DNA of 64,000 nucleotides from Glycomyces sp040645615 (GTDB lineage: Bacteria > Actinomycetota > Actinomycetes > Mycobacteriales > Micromonosporaceae). The notes under the pieces are model-generated. The model saw nothing but the letters and a program-made list of their open reading frames with translations. It ran no database searches and had not been told where the DNA came from. Every line of letters begins with the position of its first letter. Positions within the stretch are counted from its first letter, which is position 1. The stretch spans positions 1 to 64,000 of the forward strand of contig NZ_JBEYYO010000013.1 of assembly GCF_040645615.1 (NCBI RefSeq), given 5' to 3'. Below, one piece after another: positions 42,746 through 50,507 of the stretch. Made by a program: the position numbers and the translations under genes.

Positions 42746-43608
42746 CCGACATCACCGCAGACCTCGCCCGCACCCTCGTGGCCGACCAGTTCCCGCACTG
42801 GGCCGACCTGCCGATTCGCCCCGTCCAACGGCAAGGCTGGGACAACCGCACCTTCCGCCTCGGCGAGGACCTCACCGTGCGCCTGCCCAGCGGTGCGGCC
42901 TACGTCCCGGCCATCGCCAAAGAAGACCGCCACCTGCCCGCCCTCGCCCAGCACCTGCCGATCCCCATCCCCGAACCGGTCGCCACCGGCCGCCCGACCG
43001 AGGCCTACCCGCACCCGTGGTCGATCCGCCGCTGGCTCCCCGGCACCCCACTGGCCGACGCCGAAGACATCGACCAGCACCAGTTCGCGCTCGACCTCGC
43101 CGCGATCTTGCGCACCCTGCGAAGCGTTCCCATCGAAGGCCCCGCCGGCGGCGCCCACTCCTTCCACCGCGGCTGCCACCCCAGCGCCTACGCCGACCAC
43201 GTCCAAAACGCCCTGCGCACACTCGAAGGGACCATCGACACCCGGGCGTGCCAAGTGATCTGGGACCAGGCGATGGCCACCGTGTGGGCCCGCCCCGGCG
43301 TGTGGTTCCACGGCGACATCGCCGTCGGCAACCTCCTCACCGAAGGTGGGCGCCTTTCGGCGCTCATCGACTTCGGCACCTGCGGCACCGGCGACCCCGC
43401 CTGCGACCTCCAGATCGCCTGGACCTACTTCACCGGCCCGGCCCGCCGCGCCTTCCGTGACGCGGTCGGCCTCGACGAGGACACGTGGGCCCGCGCCCGC
43501 GGCTGGACCCTGTGGAAAGCTCTCATCATGGTCGCCGGCACCCCCGGCCCCGAAGCCGACACCCAGGCCCGCATCCTCGCCGACGTCATCGCCGACCCCC
43601 TCGCCTAA
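42742..43608 (+). CDS. Aminoglycoside phosphotransferase-family kinase
   Basis: 288-residue APH-fold kinase. N-lobe strand QGWDNRTFRLGEDLTVRLPSG, then the catalytic loop WFHGDIAVGNLL and metal loop LIDFGTCGTGDPACDLQIAW. It resembles the macrolide/hygromycin-type kinase branch in general layout; the substrate is unknown and no resistance claim is justified. It starts at TTG 42742, overlapping the nucleotidyltransferase stop, with GAGGAG upstream. The stop shares CTAA with the convergent TPR gene. Confidence 0.88.
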   Translation: MTDITADLARTLVADQFPHWADLPIRPVQRQGWDNRTFRLGEDLTVRLPSGAAYVPAIAKEDRHLPALAQHLPIPIPEPVATGRPTEAYPHPWSIRRWLPGTPLADAEDIDQHQFALDLAAILRTLRSVPIEGPAGGAHSFHRGCHPSAYADHVQNALRTLEGTIDTRACQVIWDQAMATVWARPGVWFHGDIAVGNLLTEGGRLSALIDFGTCGTGDPACDLQIAWTYFTGPARRAFRDAVGLDEDTWARARGWTLWKALIMVAGTPGPEADTQARILADVIADPLA

Positions 43609-44102
43609 CCGAGCGGATCGAGCCCGACCAGGCCCCGCGCGTAGTTCACCGTCGACCGCTGATATCGCGGCAGATGCGGCGCCAGCGCGGTCAACGCCAC
43701 CGCCAACCCCTCACGGTCGCGCCCGAGTTTCGCCAGCGTCAACGCCTCGCACATCGCCAACGCATCGTCATACGCATCCGACCCGCGCTCCCGTTCTTCG
43801 GCGAGCATCGCCAGCGCCCGCTCGGGGTGCCCGGTCTCGCGCAGCGACGACGCCAACTGGATCGACACCCGCCGCCGTCGCACCCCCGCCAGCCCGGCGG
43901 CCACGGCCCGCTCGTAGTAGCCGACCGCCTCAGCGGTGAACCCGGTCGAATCGTGCGCGCCGCCGACCTCGAACAACGCGTCCGGATCGTCGGGGCCCCG
44001 CTCGGCGGCCAAGGCCTGCATCGCGGCCACGAACTCCTCGCGGCCCATCGCGTCGAGCCGCTCCCACAGATCGGCGACCCGCGCCTCCCAGTCATCACTC
44101 AT
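43605..44102 (-). CDS. Tetratricopeptide-repeat protein
   Basis: 165-residue helical protein with TPR-like repeats (ALFEVGGAHDSTGFTAEAVGYYERAVAAGL, then RRVSIQLASSLRETGHPERALAMLAEE, then ALTLAKLGRDREGLAVALTALAPHL). It belongs to the short Tetratrico_3-type proteins of actinobacteria; its partner is unknown. TAGGTT lies 6 nt before the ATG. Its stop overlaps that of the upstream convergent kinase. Confidence 0.85.
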   Translation of the reverse strand: MSDDWEARVADLWERLDAMGREEFVAAMQALAAERGPDDPDALFEVGGAHDSTGFTAEAVGYYERAVAAGLAGVRRRRVSIQLASSLRETGHPERALAMLAEERERGSDAYDDALAMCEALTLAKLGRDREGLAVALTALAPHLPRYQRSTVNYARGLVGLDPLG

Positions 44103-44126
44103 GGGCGCAACCTACGCGAGGCGGTC

Positions 44127-44849
44127 TCAGGCGAAGCGGTCGGGCAGCGCCCCGAGCCCCGCCAGCAGCTCCCACCGCTCCGTCTCGCTCAACACCTGGT
44201 AGACCGGCTCGTCGCGGCGGTTCGTCTCGGCCTCGATCCGCTCGCGCTCGGGCCCGTCTCCCAGCGCCTGGATCTGATCGACGGTCAGCCCCGCGGCCTG
44301 CCACGCCGCGCGGTGCGCGTCGCCTCGGTGATGGCGCAGCGCCCCGAGCCCGGACATCAACCGCGCCGCCACACTCGCCTCCGCGGGCTCGTGCACCGGC
44401 GTCAAGCCCAGGAACGCCGGACCGCCGCTGGCCCGCCCGGCCTCCAGCACCCTCCCGGTCAACTCGTGCAACCGCTCCAGGCCTGAGAGGCCCGGCATCG
44501 TCGCGATCGGCCGATGCGACCACACCTCTTCGGCAGCCTCACCGAGAATCCGCTGCACCGCTAGAGCGGCCTCGCGCCCCAGCTCGGTCAGATGCCAGTC
44601 GCCCGCCGCATCCCGCCACGCGGTGCCCTGCTCGACCTCAAGGCTCATGTCCGCACCTGAATAGGTCGTGGCCGCCGCGAACGCCGCCGCAGGCAAAGGC
44701 CGGGCCAGCAACCCGAAGTAGAAACTCGACTCGAACCCCGGCCGCACCCCCAACGCGGCGTAGGCCTCACGCAGCGCCGGACGGGCCGCGACGCGCACCG
44801 ACAAGTACACCCGGTCCAGGACCGGACGGATCGACGCGGCATAAGACAT
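44127..44849 (-). CDS. SCO6745-like protein of unknown function
   Basis: 240-residue Ala-rich protein resembling the SCO6745 family of Streptomyces; the family name is recalled and not verified. An internal segment (TAWRDAAGDWHLTELGREAALAVQRI) looks like a winged-helix element. No signal peptide, membrane helix or known catalytic motif is visible. ATG 44849 has AGGAG upstream; the open frame extends further. It is divergent from the next gene across 34 bp. Confidence 0.72.
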   Translation of the reverse strand: MSYAASIRPVLDRVYLSVRVAARPALREAYAALGVRPGFESSFYFGLLARPLPAAAFAAATTYSGADMSLEVEQGTAWRDAAGDWHLTELGREAALAVQRILGEAAEEVWSHRPIATMPGLSGLERLHELTGRVLEAGRASGGPAFLGLTPVHEPAEASVAARLMSGLGALRHHRGDAHRAAWQAAGLTVDQIQALGDGPERERIEAETNRRDEPVYQVLSETERWELLAGLGALPDRFA

Positions 44850-44883
44850 GGGCGCACTCCTCAATGACATACGATGCGGCCTC

Positions 44884-45561
44884 ATGATCCTATCCGCGCC
44901 CCTCCACGCCCTCACGACCGAAACCGACCACCTCCACGCCGCCCTCGCCGCACTCACCCCCGAACAGTGGCAACGCCCGACCCGCTGCGCTCCTTGGAAT
45001 GTCGCCGCCCTGACCGGCCACCTCACCATCGCCCTCGGACGCACCACCACCATGCTCGACGCCCCCGAGCCACCTGAAGCCACTGTGGACGCCCGCGCCT
45101 ACTACCGCCCCGACGAACGTTTCTCCGCGCGAGTGAACTCCACCCGAGTCGACGACGCGACCGAAGCCGCCGGGACCGGGGGACCAGCCCTGATCGCCGC
45201 ATTCGACACCACCCGCCGCACCCTCCTCGACCGCTGCGCCCGCGAACGGCCCGGACGGCTCGTCACCACCCGCCACGGCGACCCGATGACCCTCACAGAC
45301 TTCCTCACCACCCGCGTCACCGAAACCACCGTCCACGGCATCGACCTCGCCGACGCCCTCGACCAACCCCGCTGGACCACACCCGAAGCCGCCGCCCACA
45401 CCACCGCACTCCTCCTCGGACCAGACCACCACACCGCGCTGGCCGCCCTAGGTTGGGACCCGATCGCGTTCATCGCCAAGGCGACCGGGCGCGACCCTTT
45501 CGCGGCGGGGGAGGAGGCCGCGCTTCGCCGATACGGATACGCGCCGCTCGCGTTCGGCTAA
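44884..45561 (+). CDS. Mycothiol-dependent maleylpyruvate isomerase-like protein
   Basis: 225-residue member of the TIGR03083/DinB superfamily. The N-terminal helix pair (TEQWQRPTRCAPW-like, NVAALTGHLTIALG) and TETTVHGIDLADAL place the metal-binding His residues. Similar in fold to the product at 35809 but not a close copy. It is leaderless: TACGAT ends 8 nt before ATG 44884. Its stop shares CTAA with the convergent lipoprotein nuclease gene. Confidence 0.85.
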   Translation: MILSAPLHALTTETDHLHAALAALTPEQWQRPTRCAPWNVAALTGHLTIALGRTTTMLDAPEPPEATVDARAYYRPDERFSARVNSTRVDDATEAAGTGGPALIAAFDTTRRTLLDRCARERPGRLVTTRHGDPMTLTDFLTTRVTETTVHGIDLADALDQPRWTTPEAAAHTTALLLGPDHHTALAALGWDPIAFIAKATGRDPFAAGEEAALRRYGYAPLAFG

Positions 45562-46256
45562 CACTGGCTCGCGTACTCAAGCAGCGCGGCCTGCTCGGCC
45601 TCGTCAACGCTCAAGTTCCATTCGGTCTTGACCTCGGTCCACGCCCACACGTACGCGCACCACACCGACTCGTCCGAAGGCATCCACTCGGCCGGGTCCT
45701 TGTCGGACTTCGAACGGTTCGACGAGGCGGTCACCGCGATCAGGTGCCACTCGTTCTCCAGCCAGTTCGCGTACGACTGCCGGTCCTCGGTCGTCCACGC
45801 ATGCGCCCCCGACCCCCAGGCCTCCTTGAGCGGCACGAAATGGTCGATGTCGATGTCCCCTGAGGCCGTGACGGTCTCGCCGTCGTACATCGACACCCAC
45901 TCGCCGGTCATCGCGTCGTCGCAGTCGGCCTCGGTCAGCGCCCCCGACCGGTCCTGCGACACCAGCACGTCATCACGGGCGCTGCACCCGTTCCCGTCGG
46001 CGTCGCGCCAATGCGGGAACAGGTCGCGGTCATAGCCCTCGTCCTGCTCCTCGGCCACGTCGAGGGCCTCGATCGCCGCGGTCAACGCCGCGCCGTCGAC
46101 GGTCACCGTGAACGGCGCCGTATCGGAGAAACCGTCCGACACCTGCGAACCGGTACCGTCCGCAGTAGACGGATCATCGACGAGATCGGCCAGCTCACCG
46201 CAACCGGCGGCAGCGAACACGAGCGGGAGCAACAGAACAAGACGGGAGGCGCGCAT
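45558..46256 (-). CDS. Secreted lipoprotein with an HNH-type (DUF1524) nuclease domain
   Basis: 232-residue protein. A lipoprotein signal peptide ends at Cys19 (FAAAGC). The C-terminal half is the GmrSD/DUF1524-like His-Me finger nuclease: DIDHFVPLKEAWGSG, WHLIAVTASSNRSKSDKDPAEW and a Trp/Glu-rich end. The DH and the Asn/Lys of the finger are intact. Surface-tethered nucleases of this type are common in actinomycetes; a role in nutrient DNA use or competition is inferred. Confidence 0.88.
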   Translation of the reverse strand: MRASRLVLLLPLVFAAAGCGELADLVDDPSTADGTGSQVSDGFSDTAPFTVTVDGAALTAAIEALDVAEEQDEGYDRDLFPHWRDADGNGCSARDDVLVSQDRSGALTEADCDDAMTGEWVSMYDGETVTASGDIDIDHFVPLKEAWGSGAHAWTTEDRQSYANWLENEWHLIAVTASSNRSKSDKDPAEWMPSDESVWCAYVWAWTEVKTEWNLSVDEAEQAALLEYASQC

Positions 46257-46361
46257 GGGCAGGACGTCCTAACGGGACCGGGGCGGACACGGCGCAGCAC
46301 TGCGCCCGAGGTGTTCGCAACGTAACACGAACGCCCACCGCCACAACAGCCCCGACCCTGC

Positions 46362-46367
46362 TAGATT
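46362..46367 (+). promoter_or_regulatory. -10 box of the TmrB-like gene (leaderless start)
   Basis: TAGATT, 7 nt before ATG 46375, so transcription probably begins at the A of the start codon. Confidence 0.55.
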
Positions 46368-46374
46368 CCCCCGA

Positions 46375-46893
46375 ATGATCGTATGGCTCAACGGCACCTT
46401 CGGCGCCGGCAAGACCACCACCGCCGCCCTCCTCAAAGACGCCCTCCCCGCCCGCGTCTTCGACGCAGAACACGTCGGCTACCTCCTGCGCGGCATCATC
46501 GGCGACCTCCCGCACACCGACTTCAAAGAATGGGCCCCCTGGCGCACCCTCACCGTCGCCACCGCCAAAGAAGTCCTCGACCTCGCCGGAGGCACCCTCG
46601 TCATCCCCCAATCGGTCCTCCAGCGCCCCCACTGGACCGAACTCATGGACGGCTTCGCCGCCCACGACATCCCCGTCCGGGCCTACACCCTCCACGCCGA
46701 CCGCGACACCTTCACCACCCGCGTCCGAGCCGACACCGTCGAAACCGGCGCCCTCGAATGGCGCCTGGACCACCGCGACGCTTACGAGAGCGCCCTCGAC
46801 GCATGGATGAGCGACCAGACCACCGTCATCGACACCACCCACCGCACCCCCGCCGACGTCTGCGCCCAGATCACCGCCGCCACGAACGCCTGA
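46375..46893 (+). CDS. TmrB-like P-loop kinase
   Basis: 172-residue P-loop NTPase resembling the Bacillus tunicamycin-resistance protein TmrB. Walker A is GTFGAGKTTT (residues 7-16); the rest fits a small AAA_33/adenylate-kinase-like fold with TVIDTTHRTP near the end. It may phosphorylate a small molecule. The sequence is not close enough to call a resistance gene. It is leaderless and 80 bp upstream of the beta-propeller gene. Confidence 0.82.
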   Translation: MIVWLNGTFGAGKTTTAALLKDALPARVFDAEHVGYLLRGIIGDLPHTDFKEWAPWRTLTVATAKEVLDLAGGTLVIPQSVLQRPHWTELMDGFAAHDIPVRAYTLHADRDTFTTRVRADTVETGALEWRLDHRDAYESALDAWMSDQTTVIDTTHRTPADVCAQITAATNA

Positions 46894-46973
46894 AACCCCG
46901 AACTGCTGGAAAACGTCACACCCACGCGCGAGTATGGGGTACGAGAGCCATTCCCACGGCAAAGGAGCCCGAC

Positions 46974-48119
46974 ATGGCCTACCTCGTCCTCATCGGCACC
47001 CGCAAAGGCCTCTTCACGGCCACCAGTGACAACCGCCGCGACTGGGTCCTCAAGGGCCCGCACGCCCTCGACCCCGACGGCTACACCGCCGTCGCCGAAA
47101 TCTTCGCCACCGCCTGCGACCCGGCCACCGGCCAGATCCTCGCCGCCGCCGACTCGCCCCACTTCGGGCCCTCCATATGGCGCTCCGACGACCTCGCCGC
47201 CACCTGGCACGAACCCGACCGGGCACCCATGGCCTTCCCCCAGGACCTCCCATACCGGCCCCTGGACTACTCCGACACCGCAGGCATCGACCAACCCGAA
47301 TCCGACAAGACCAACGCCGTACGCCGCGTCTGGCAACTCGCGTTCACCCCCAGCGGCCGCATCTGGGCCGGCGTCGAACCCACCAGCCTCTGGCACTCCG
47401 ACGACGGCGGCACCACCTTCACCTTCAACCAAGCCCTGTGGGACCACCCGCAGCACACCACCTGGGCCTCCGGCGGCGCCGGACCCGCCGTCCACACCAT
47501 CGTCACCGACCCCGAACACCCCGACCACCTCACCGTCGCCATGTCCTCGGGCGGCATCTACCGCACCACCGACGGCGGCACCACCTGGGACGGCGTCACC
47601 AAAGGCATCACCGTCGACTACGGCCCCGACCCCGAACCCGAATCCGGACACTGCATCCACAAAGTCGCCCGCACCGCAGACGGCACCTGGATCGCCCAAT
47701 CCCACGGCCCCGTCTGGCGCAGTACCGACCCCGCCGAAGGCTGGACCAACGTCTCCGAAGGCCTCCCCTCCGACTTCGGATTCGCCGTCGTCGCCCACCC
47801 CACCGAACCGGCCACCGCCATGGTCTGGCCCGTCTCCGGCGCCATGGACCGCTTCCCACCCGACCACCGCATCGCCGCCTGGCGCACCACCGACGCAGGC
47901 GAGTCCTGGCAACCCTGGGGGAGCGGCCTGCCCCAAGCCCCCTACTTCGGGAACGTCATGCGCGACGGCGCCTGCACCGACGGCGCCGCCGACCCCGGCT
48001 GGTACTTCGGCACCCGCTGCGGCGACGTCTGGGCCGCCGACGACTCAGACGCCGCCTGGCACCTCGTCGCCGCCCACCTGCCCGACGTCCTCTGCGTCCG
48101 CGCCATGGAAACCCCATGA
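46974..48119 (+). CDS. BNR/YVTN-type beta-propeller protein
   Basis: 381-residue protein built of sialidase-type BNR/Asp-box repeats: SIWRSDDLAATW, LWHSDDGGTTF, IYRTTDGGTTW, VWRSTDPAEGW, AWRTTDAGESW. It starts YLVLIGTRKGLF and has no signal peptide, so it is likely cytoplasmic, unlike true sialidases, and lacks their Arg triad as far as can be seen. AAAGGAG precedes the ATG. The last codon overlaps the MoaD/ThiS-like gene (ATGA), implying a fixed partnership of unknown purpose. Confidence 0.85.
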   Translation: MAYLVLIGTRKGLFTATSDNRRDWVLKGPHALDPDGYTAVAEIFATACDPATGQILAAADSPHFGPSIWRSDDLAATWHEPDRAPMAFPQDLPYRPLDYSDTAGIDQPESDKTNAVRRVWQLAFTPSGRIWAGVEPTSLWHSDDGGTTFTFNQALWDHPQHTTWASGGAGPAVHTIVTDPEHPDHLTVAMSSGGIYRTTDGGTTWDGVTKGITVDYGPDPEPESGHCIHKVARTADGTWIAQSHGPVWRSTDPAEGWTNVSEGLPSDFGFAVVAHPTEPATAMVWPVSGAMDRFPPDHRIAAWRTTDAGESWQPWGSGLPQAPYFGNVMRDGACTDGAADPGWYFGTRCGDVWAADDSDAAWHLVAAHLPDVLCVRAMETP

Positions 48120-48400
48120 CCAGCATCGACGTCAAACTCCCCGCCGCACTCGCCTCAGAATGCGGCGGGGCCCGCCACCTGGCCCTCGACCTCGACGCCG
48201 AGGCCACCCTCCGCGACGTCATCACCGCCATCGCCCAGACCCACCCACGCCTGGCCCGCCGCATCACCGACGAGACCGGGAACCTCCGCCGCTACGTCAA
48301 CATCTACATCGGCGACGACGAATCCCGCCGCCTCCAAGGCCTCGACACCCCCGTCACCGGCCACGACCTCCAAATCCTCCCCTCCATCGCCGGAGGCTGA
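48116..48400 (+). CDS. MoaD/ThiS-like ubiquitin-fold protein
   Basis: 94-residue beta-grasp protein: SIDVKLPAAL start, a helix in the middle (TLRDVITAIAQTHPRLARRI), NIYIGDDESRRLQGLDTPV and the C-terminal Gly-Gly (SIAGG) needed for adenylation/thiocarboxylation. MoaD and ThiS carry sulfur for molybdopterin and thiamine synthesis; no such pathway gene or E1-like enzyme is nearby. It is translationally coupled to the beta-propeller gene. Confident fold, unknown pathway. Confidence 0.9.
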   Translation: MTSIDVKLPAALASECGGARHLALDLDAEATLRDVITAIAQTHPRLARRITDETGNLRRYVNIYIGDDESRRLQGLDTPVTGHDLQILPSIAGG

Positions 48401-48407
48401 CACACCA

Positions 48408-48441
48408 ACAGGGGCGCCCCGCCGAAGCGGGACGCCCCTGT
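48408..48441. terminator. Bidirectional terminator between the MoaD-like and FKBP genes
   Basis: ACAGGGGCG / CGCCCCTGT outer stem with an inner CCCGC / GCGGG stem and CGAA tetraloop (one C-A mismatch between them). It sits between convergent genes. Confidence 0.85.
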
Positions 48442-48453
48442 CAAAACCGCAGA

Positions 48454-49020
48454 CTACGACTGGCCGTTGATCGACACCACGTCCACCACGAACACCAACG
48501 TCTCGTTCGGGCCGATCACCCCGCCCGCACCCTGAGCGCCATACCCCAGCTCCGGCGGAATCACGATCAGACGCCGGTCACCGACCTGCGCACCGATCAG
48601 ACCGTCGTTCCAGCCCTGAATCACCGGCGCCGAACCCAGCGGCGACACCTCGAACGCCTGCGCACCCCGGTTCCACGACGCGTCGAACTCCTTACCGTCC
48701 GACCAGTTGAACCCCGCGTACTGCACCGCGACCGCGTCCCCGGCCTTCGCCTCAGGACCCGAACCCTCCACCACATCGAAGGTGAACAGCCCCGCCGGCG
48801 CCTGCGCCGCAGGCACCGACACGACCGGGCGCGAACCCGTGTCCGCCGACACCGACACCTCGACACCCTCACTGACCTGAACCACGCTCATATCCCCTTC
48901 GTCAACGCTGCTCTCAGCACTACCATCCGCGGCACCACCGGCACCGCACCCCGCCAGCAGCACCGCGCTCACACACACGGACACCACCGACACACCAACT
49001 CGCAACAGGCTAAAGGCCAC
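48454..49020 (-). CDS. FKBP-type peptidyl-prolyl isomerase lipoprotein
   Basis: 188-residue lipoprotein. Signal peptide with lipobox AVLLAGC (Cys25), a linker, then one FKBP domain (GDAVAVQYAGFNWSDGKEFDASW, PVIQGWNDGLIGAQVGDRRLIVIPPELGYG, ETLVFVVDVVSI). Active-site aromatic and Asp residues (Y, F, D, W, Y) match the family. It likely assists folding of exported proteins at the membrane surface. GTG 49020 has TAGGTT 6 nt upstream. Divergent from the MarR gene. Confidence 0.94.
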   Translation of the reverse strand: MAFSLLRVGVSVVSVCVSAVLLAGCGAGGAADGSAESSVDEGDMSVVQVSEGVEVSVSADTGSRPVVSVPAAQAPAGLFTFDVVEGSGPEAKAGDAVAVQYAGFNWSDGKEFDASWNRGAQAFEVSPLGSAPVIQGWNDGLIGAQVGDRRLIVIPPELGYGAQGAGGVIGPNETLVFVVDVVSINGQS

Positions 49021-49100
49021 CGAGGGAACCTACCACCCGCCACCGCCCGGCCCCGACCTCACCTATCCTTGACCCCGACCCTAACCACCAGGAGCAACCC

Positions 49101-49571
49101 ATGACACCGGCCACCACAGGCGACACCCCCACCGCCGACGTCACCGAACACCTCCGCGAACTCACCGTCCAACTCCGCCTCCTCAACCACCAAGTCTCCG
49201 ACCGACTCGGCCTCCAAGACGTCGACCTCGAATGCCTCGACCTCATCAACCGCACCGGACCCCTCACCCCCTCCGCCCTCGCCCGCGCCGCCGACCTCCA
49301 CCCCGCCACCCTCACCGGCGTCCTCGACCGCCTCGAACACGCCGGACACATCCGCCGCGACCGCGTCCCCACCGACCGCCGCGCCGTCCACCTCACCACC
49401 GACCCCGAACGCGCCGGGCAAGTCCTCGCCCTCTACCAGCCCTACCGCGACGCCATCGCCGACGTCTGCAAGAACTTCACCCCCGCACAACTGACCACCA
49501 TCGCCGCATTCCTCACCGCCGTCACCCAAGCCGGCAAAGCCGCCACCGACGCCCTCGCAGCAGGGGAGTAG
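49101..49571 (+). CDS. MarR family transcriptional regulator
   Basis: 156-residue MarR protein with the winged helix RTGPLTPSALARAADLHPATLTGVLDRLEHAGHIRRDRVPTDRRAVHL (shown here as the region about residues 50-98) between dimerisation helices. AGGAG precedes the ATG. Its target is unknown. The next gene on the opposite strand is the broken NmrA-like gene. Confidence 0.92.
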   Translation: MTPATTGDTPTADVTEHLRELTVQLRLLNHQVSDRLGLQDVDLECLDLINRTGPLTPSALARAADLHPATLTGVLDRLEHAGHIRRDRVPTDRRAVHLTTDPERAGQVLALYQPYRDAIADVCKNFTPAQLTTIAAFLTAVTQAGKAATDALAAGE

Positions 49572-49608
49572 ACCCGCCAGCGCCGGGGGAGTGACAGCAC
49601 CGTGCAGG

Positions 49609-49699
49609 AACACCGCGCTGGCCGCAGGGGGAGTGGCCGGCCCGCCCCGATTCCCCTCCCGCGACCTACCAACACCGCGCTGGCCGCAGGGGAGTGGCC
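49609..49699. repeat. Direct repeat of ~30 bp, two copies
   Basis: AACACCGCGCTGGCCGCAGG followed by GGAGTGGCC occurs at 49609-49638 and 49671-49699, period about 62 bp, with one G inserted in the first copy. The second copy abuts the end of the NmrA-like gene. Confidence 0.75.
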
Positions 49700-49701
49700 C
49701 T

Positions 49702-50364
49702 TCAGTAGGCGACGCCGAGGATCTTGCCCGCCGCGTGCGGATCGGCCGCCGCTTCGAGCATCGCCGAGGCCAGATCGGCCCGGCTGATTTTCCACCCGTT
49801 GCGCGGATTCTGCCCGACCGCGGTGCGCCAGGCGCCCTTCGCCGGATCATCGGTCAACTGCGGCGGGCGCACGATCGTCTAATCCAGACCCGAATCGCGC
49901 ACCACGTCCTCCATGACCGCGACATCCGCGTAGTGATCGCGCAGCACCCGCTTGACGATCGGCGTGATCATCCGCAACCGCAACCCGTCCCCGGGATCGA
50001 ACCGGGGCTTGTCGGGCCGGGCCTTCGTCCGCACCGTCCCGATCGGCGCGGCCGACAGCACCACCAGCCGCTGCACCCCGGTCGTGCGCATCGCCTCGAC
50101 CAGCGCGGTCGTCCCGACCTCGGCCACCCCGAGCCCGGCCTTGCCGACCGGCCCGAGCGCCGAGACCACCGCGTCCGCGCCCGCCACGGCCGAGGCCAGC
50201 GCCGCAGCCTCGGGCCGGGCCAGGTCGGCCTGTACCGCGTCGACGCCTTGGGGGAGTTTCGACCGGTCCCGGACCACCGCGGTCACCTCATGTCCCGCTC
50301 CGAGGGCCTGTTCGAGCACCAGGCGGCCGGTCGCGCCGGTCGCGGCCACGATCGTGAGTTTCAT
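49702..50364 (-). pseudogene. NAD(P)-binding NmrA-like reductase broken by one amber codon
   Basis: Rossmann-fold NAD(P)H-binding protein (TIVAATGATGRLVLEQAL at the start, the GxxGxxG loop; then VVSALGPVG and a YxxxK-free fold typical of atypical short-chain dehydrogenases). The frame is interrupted after 161 codons by a TAG at 49879-49881, where homologues would read SGLDWTIVRP. The frame continues without another stop for 58 codons (TIVRPPQLTDD, WKISRADLASAML, GKILGVAY) to TGA at 49702. A TGG-to-TAG change explains it. Both halves look otherwise intact, so inactivation is recent or the amber codon is read through. Confidence 0.85.
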
Positions 50365-50383
50365 GTCGGCTCCTCACCACAAA

Positions 50384-50418
50384 TGATACGACGACCATAA
50401 CATCTGGTCGCCGTATCA
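50384..50418. promoter_or_regulatory. Palindromic operator upstream of the NmrA-like gene
   Basis: TGATACGACGACC and GGTCGCCGTATCA form 13-bp arms with one mismatch around a 9-nt centre. It is 20-54 bp upstream of the NmrA-like start. The regulator is not next to it; the MarR gene is the nearest candidate. Confidence 0.75.
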
Positions 50419-50507
50419 AATATGGGTCGCAACCCCGCCGCGGCCTCGATCCGGATACCCTTCAACCGAACCCGTACGCACCCGCAACGCCGCTCGCGAG
50501 GAGCACC

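Noticed and set aside
43605..43608. Frameshift or annotation error at the kinase/TPR junction
   Set aside because: Both proteins end normally; the shared CTAA is seen in two other convergent pairs and is a genuine compact overlap.
46974..48119. Secreted sialidase
   Set aside because: BNR repeats are present but there is no signal peptide and the sialidase catalytic residues were not found.
49609..49699. CRISPR array
   Set aside because: Only two repeat copies, with a spacer carrying no array context and no cas genes nearby.
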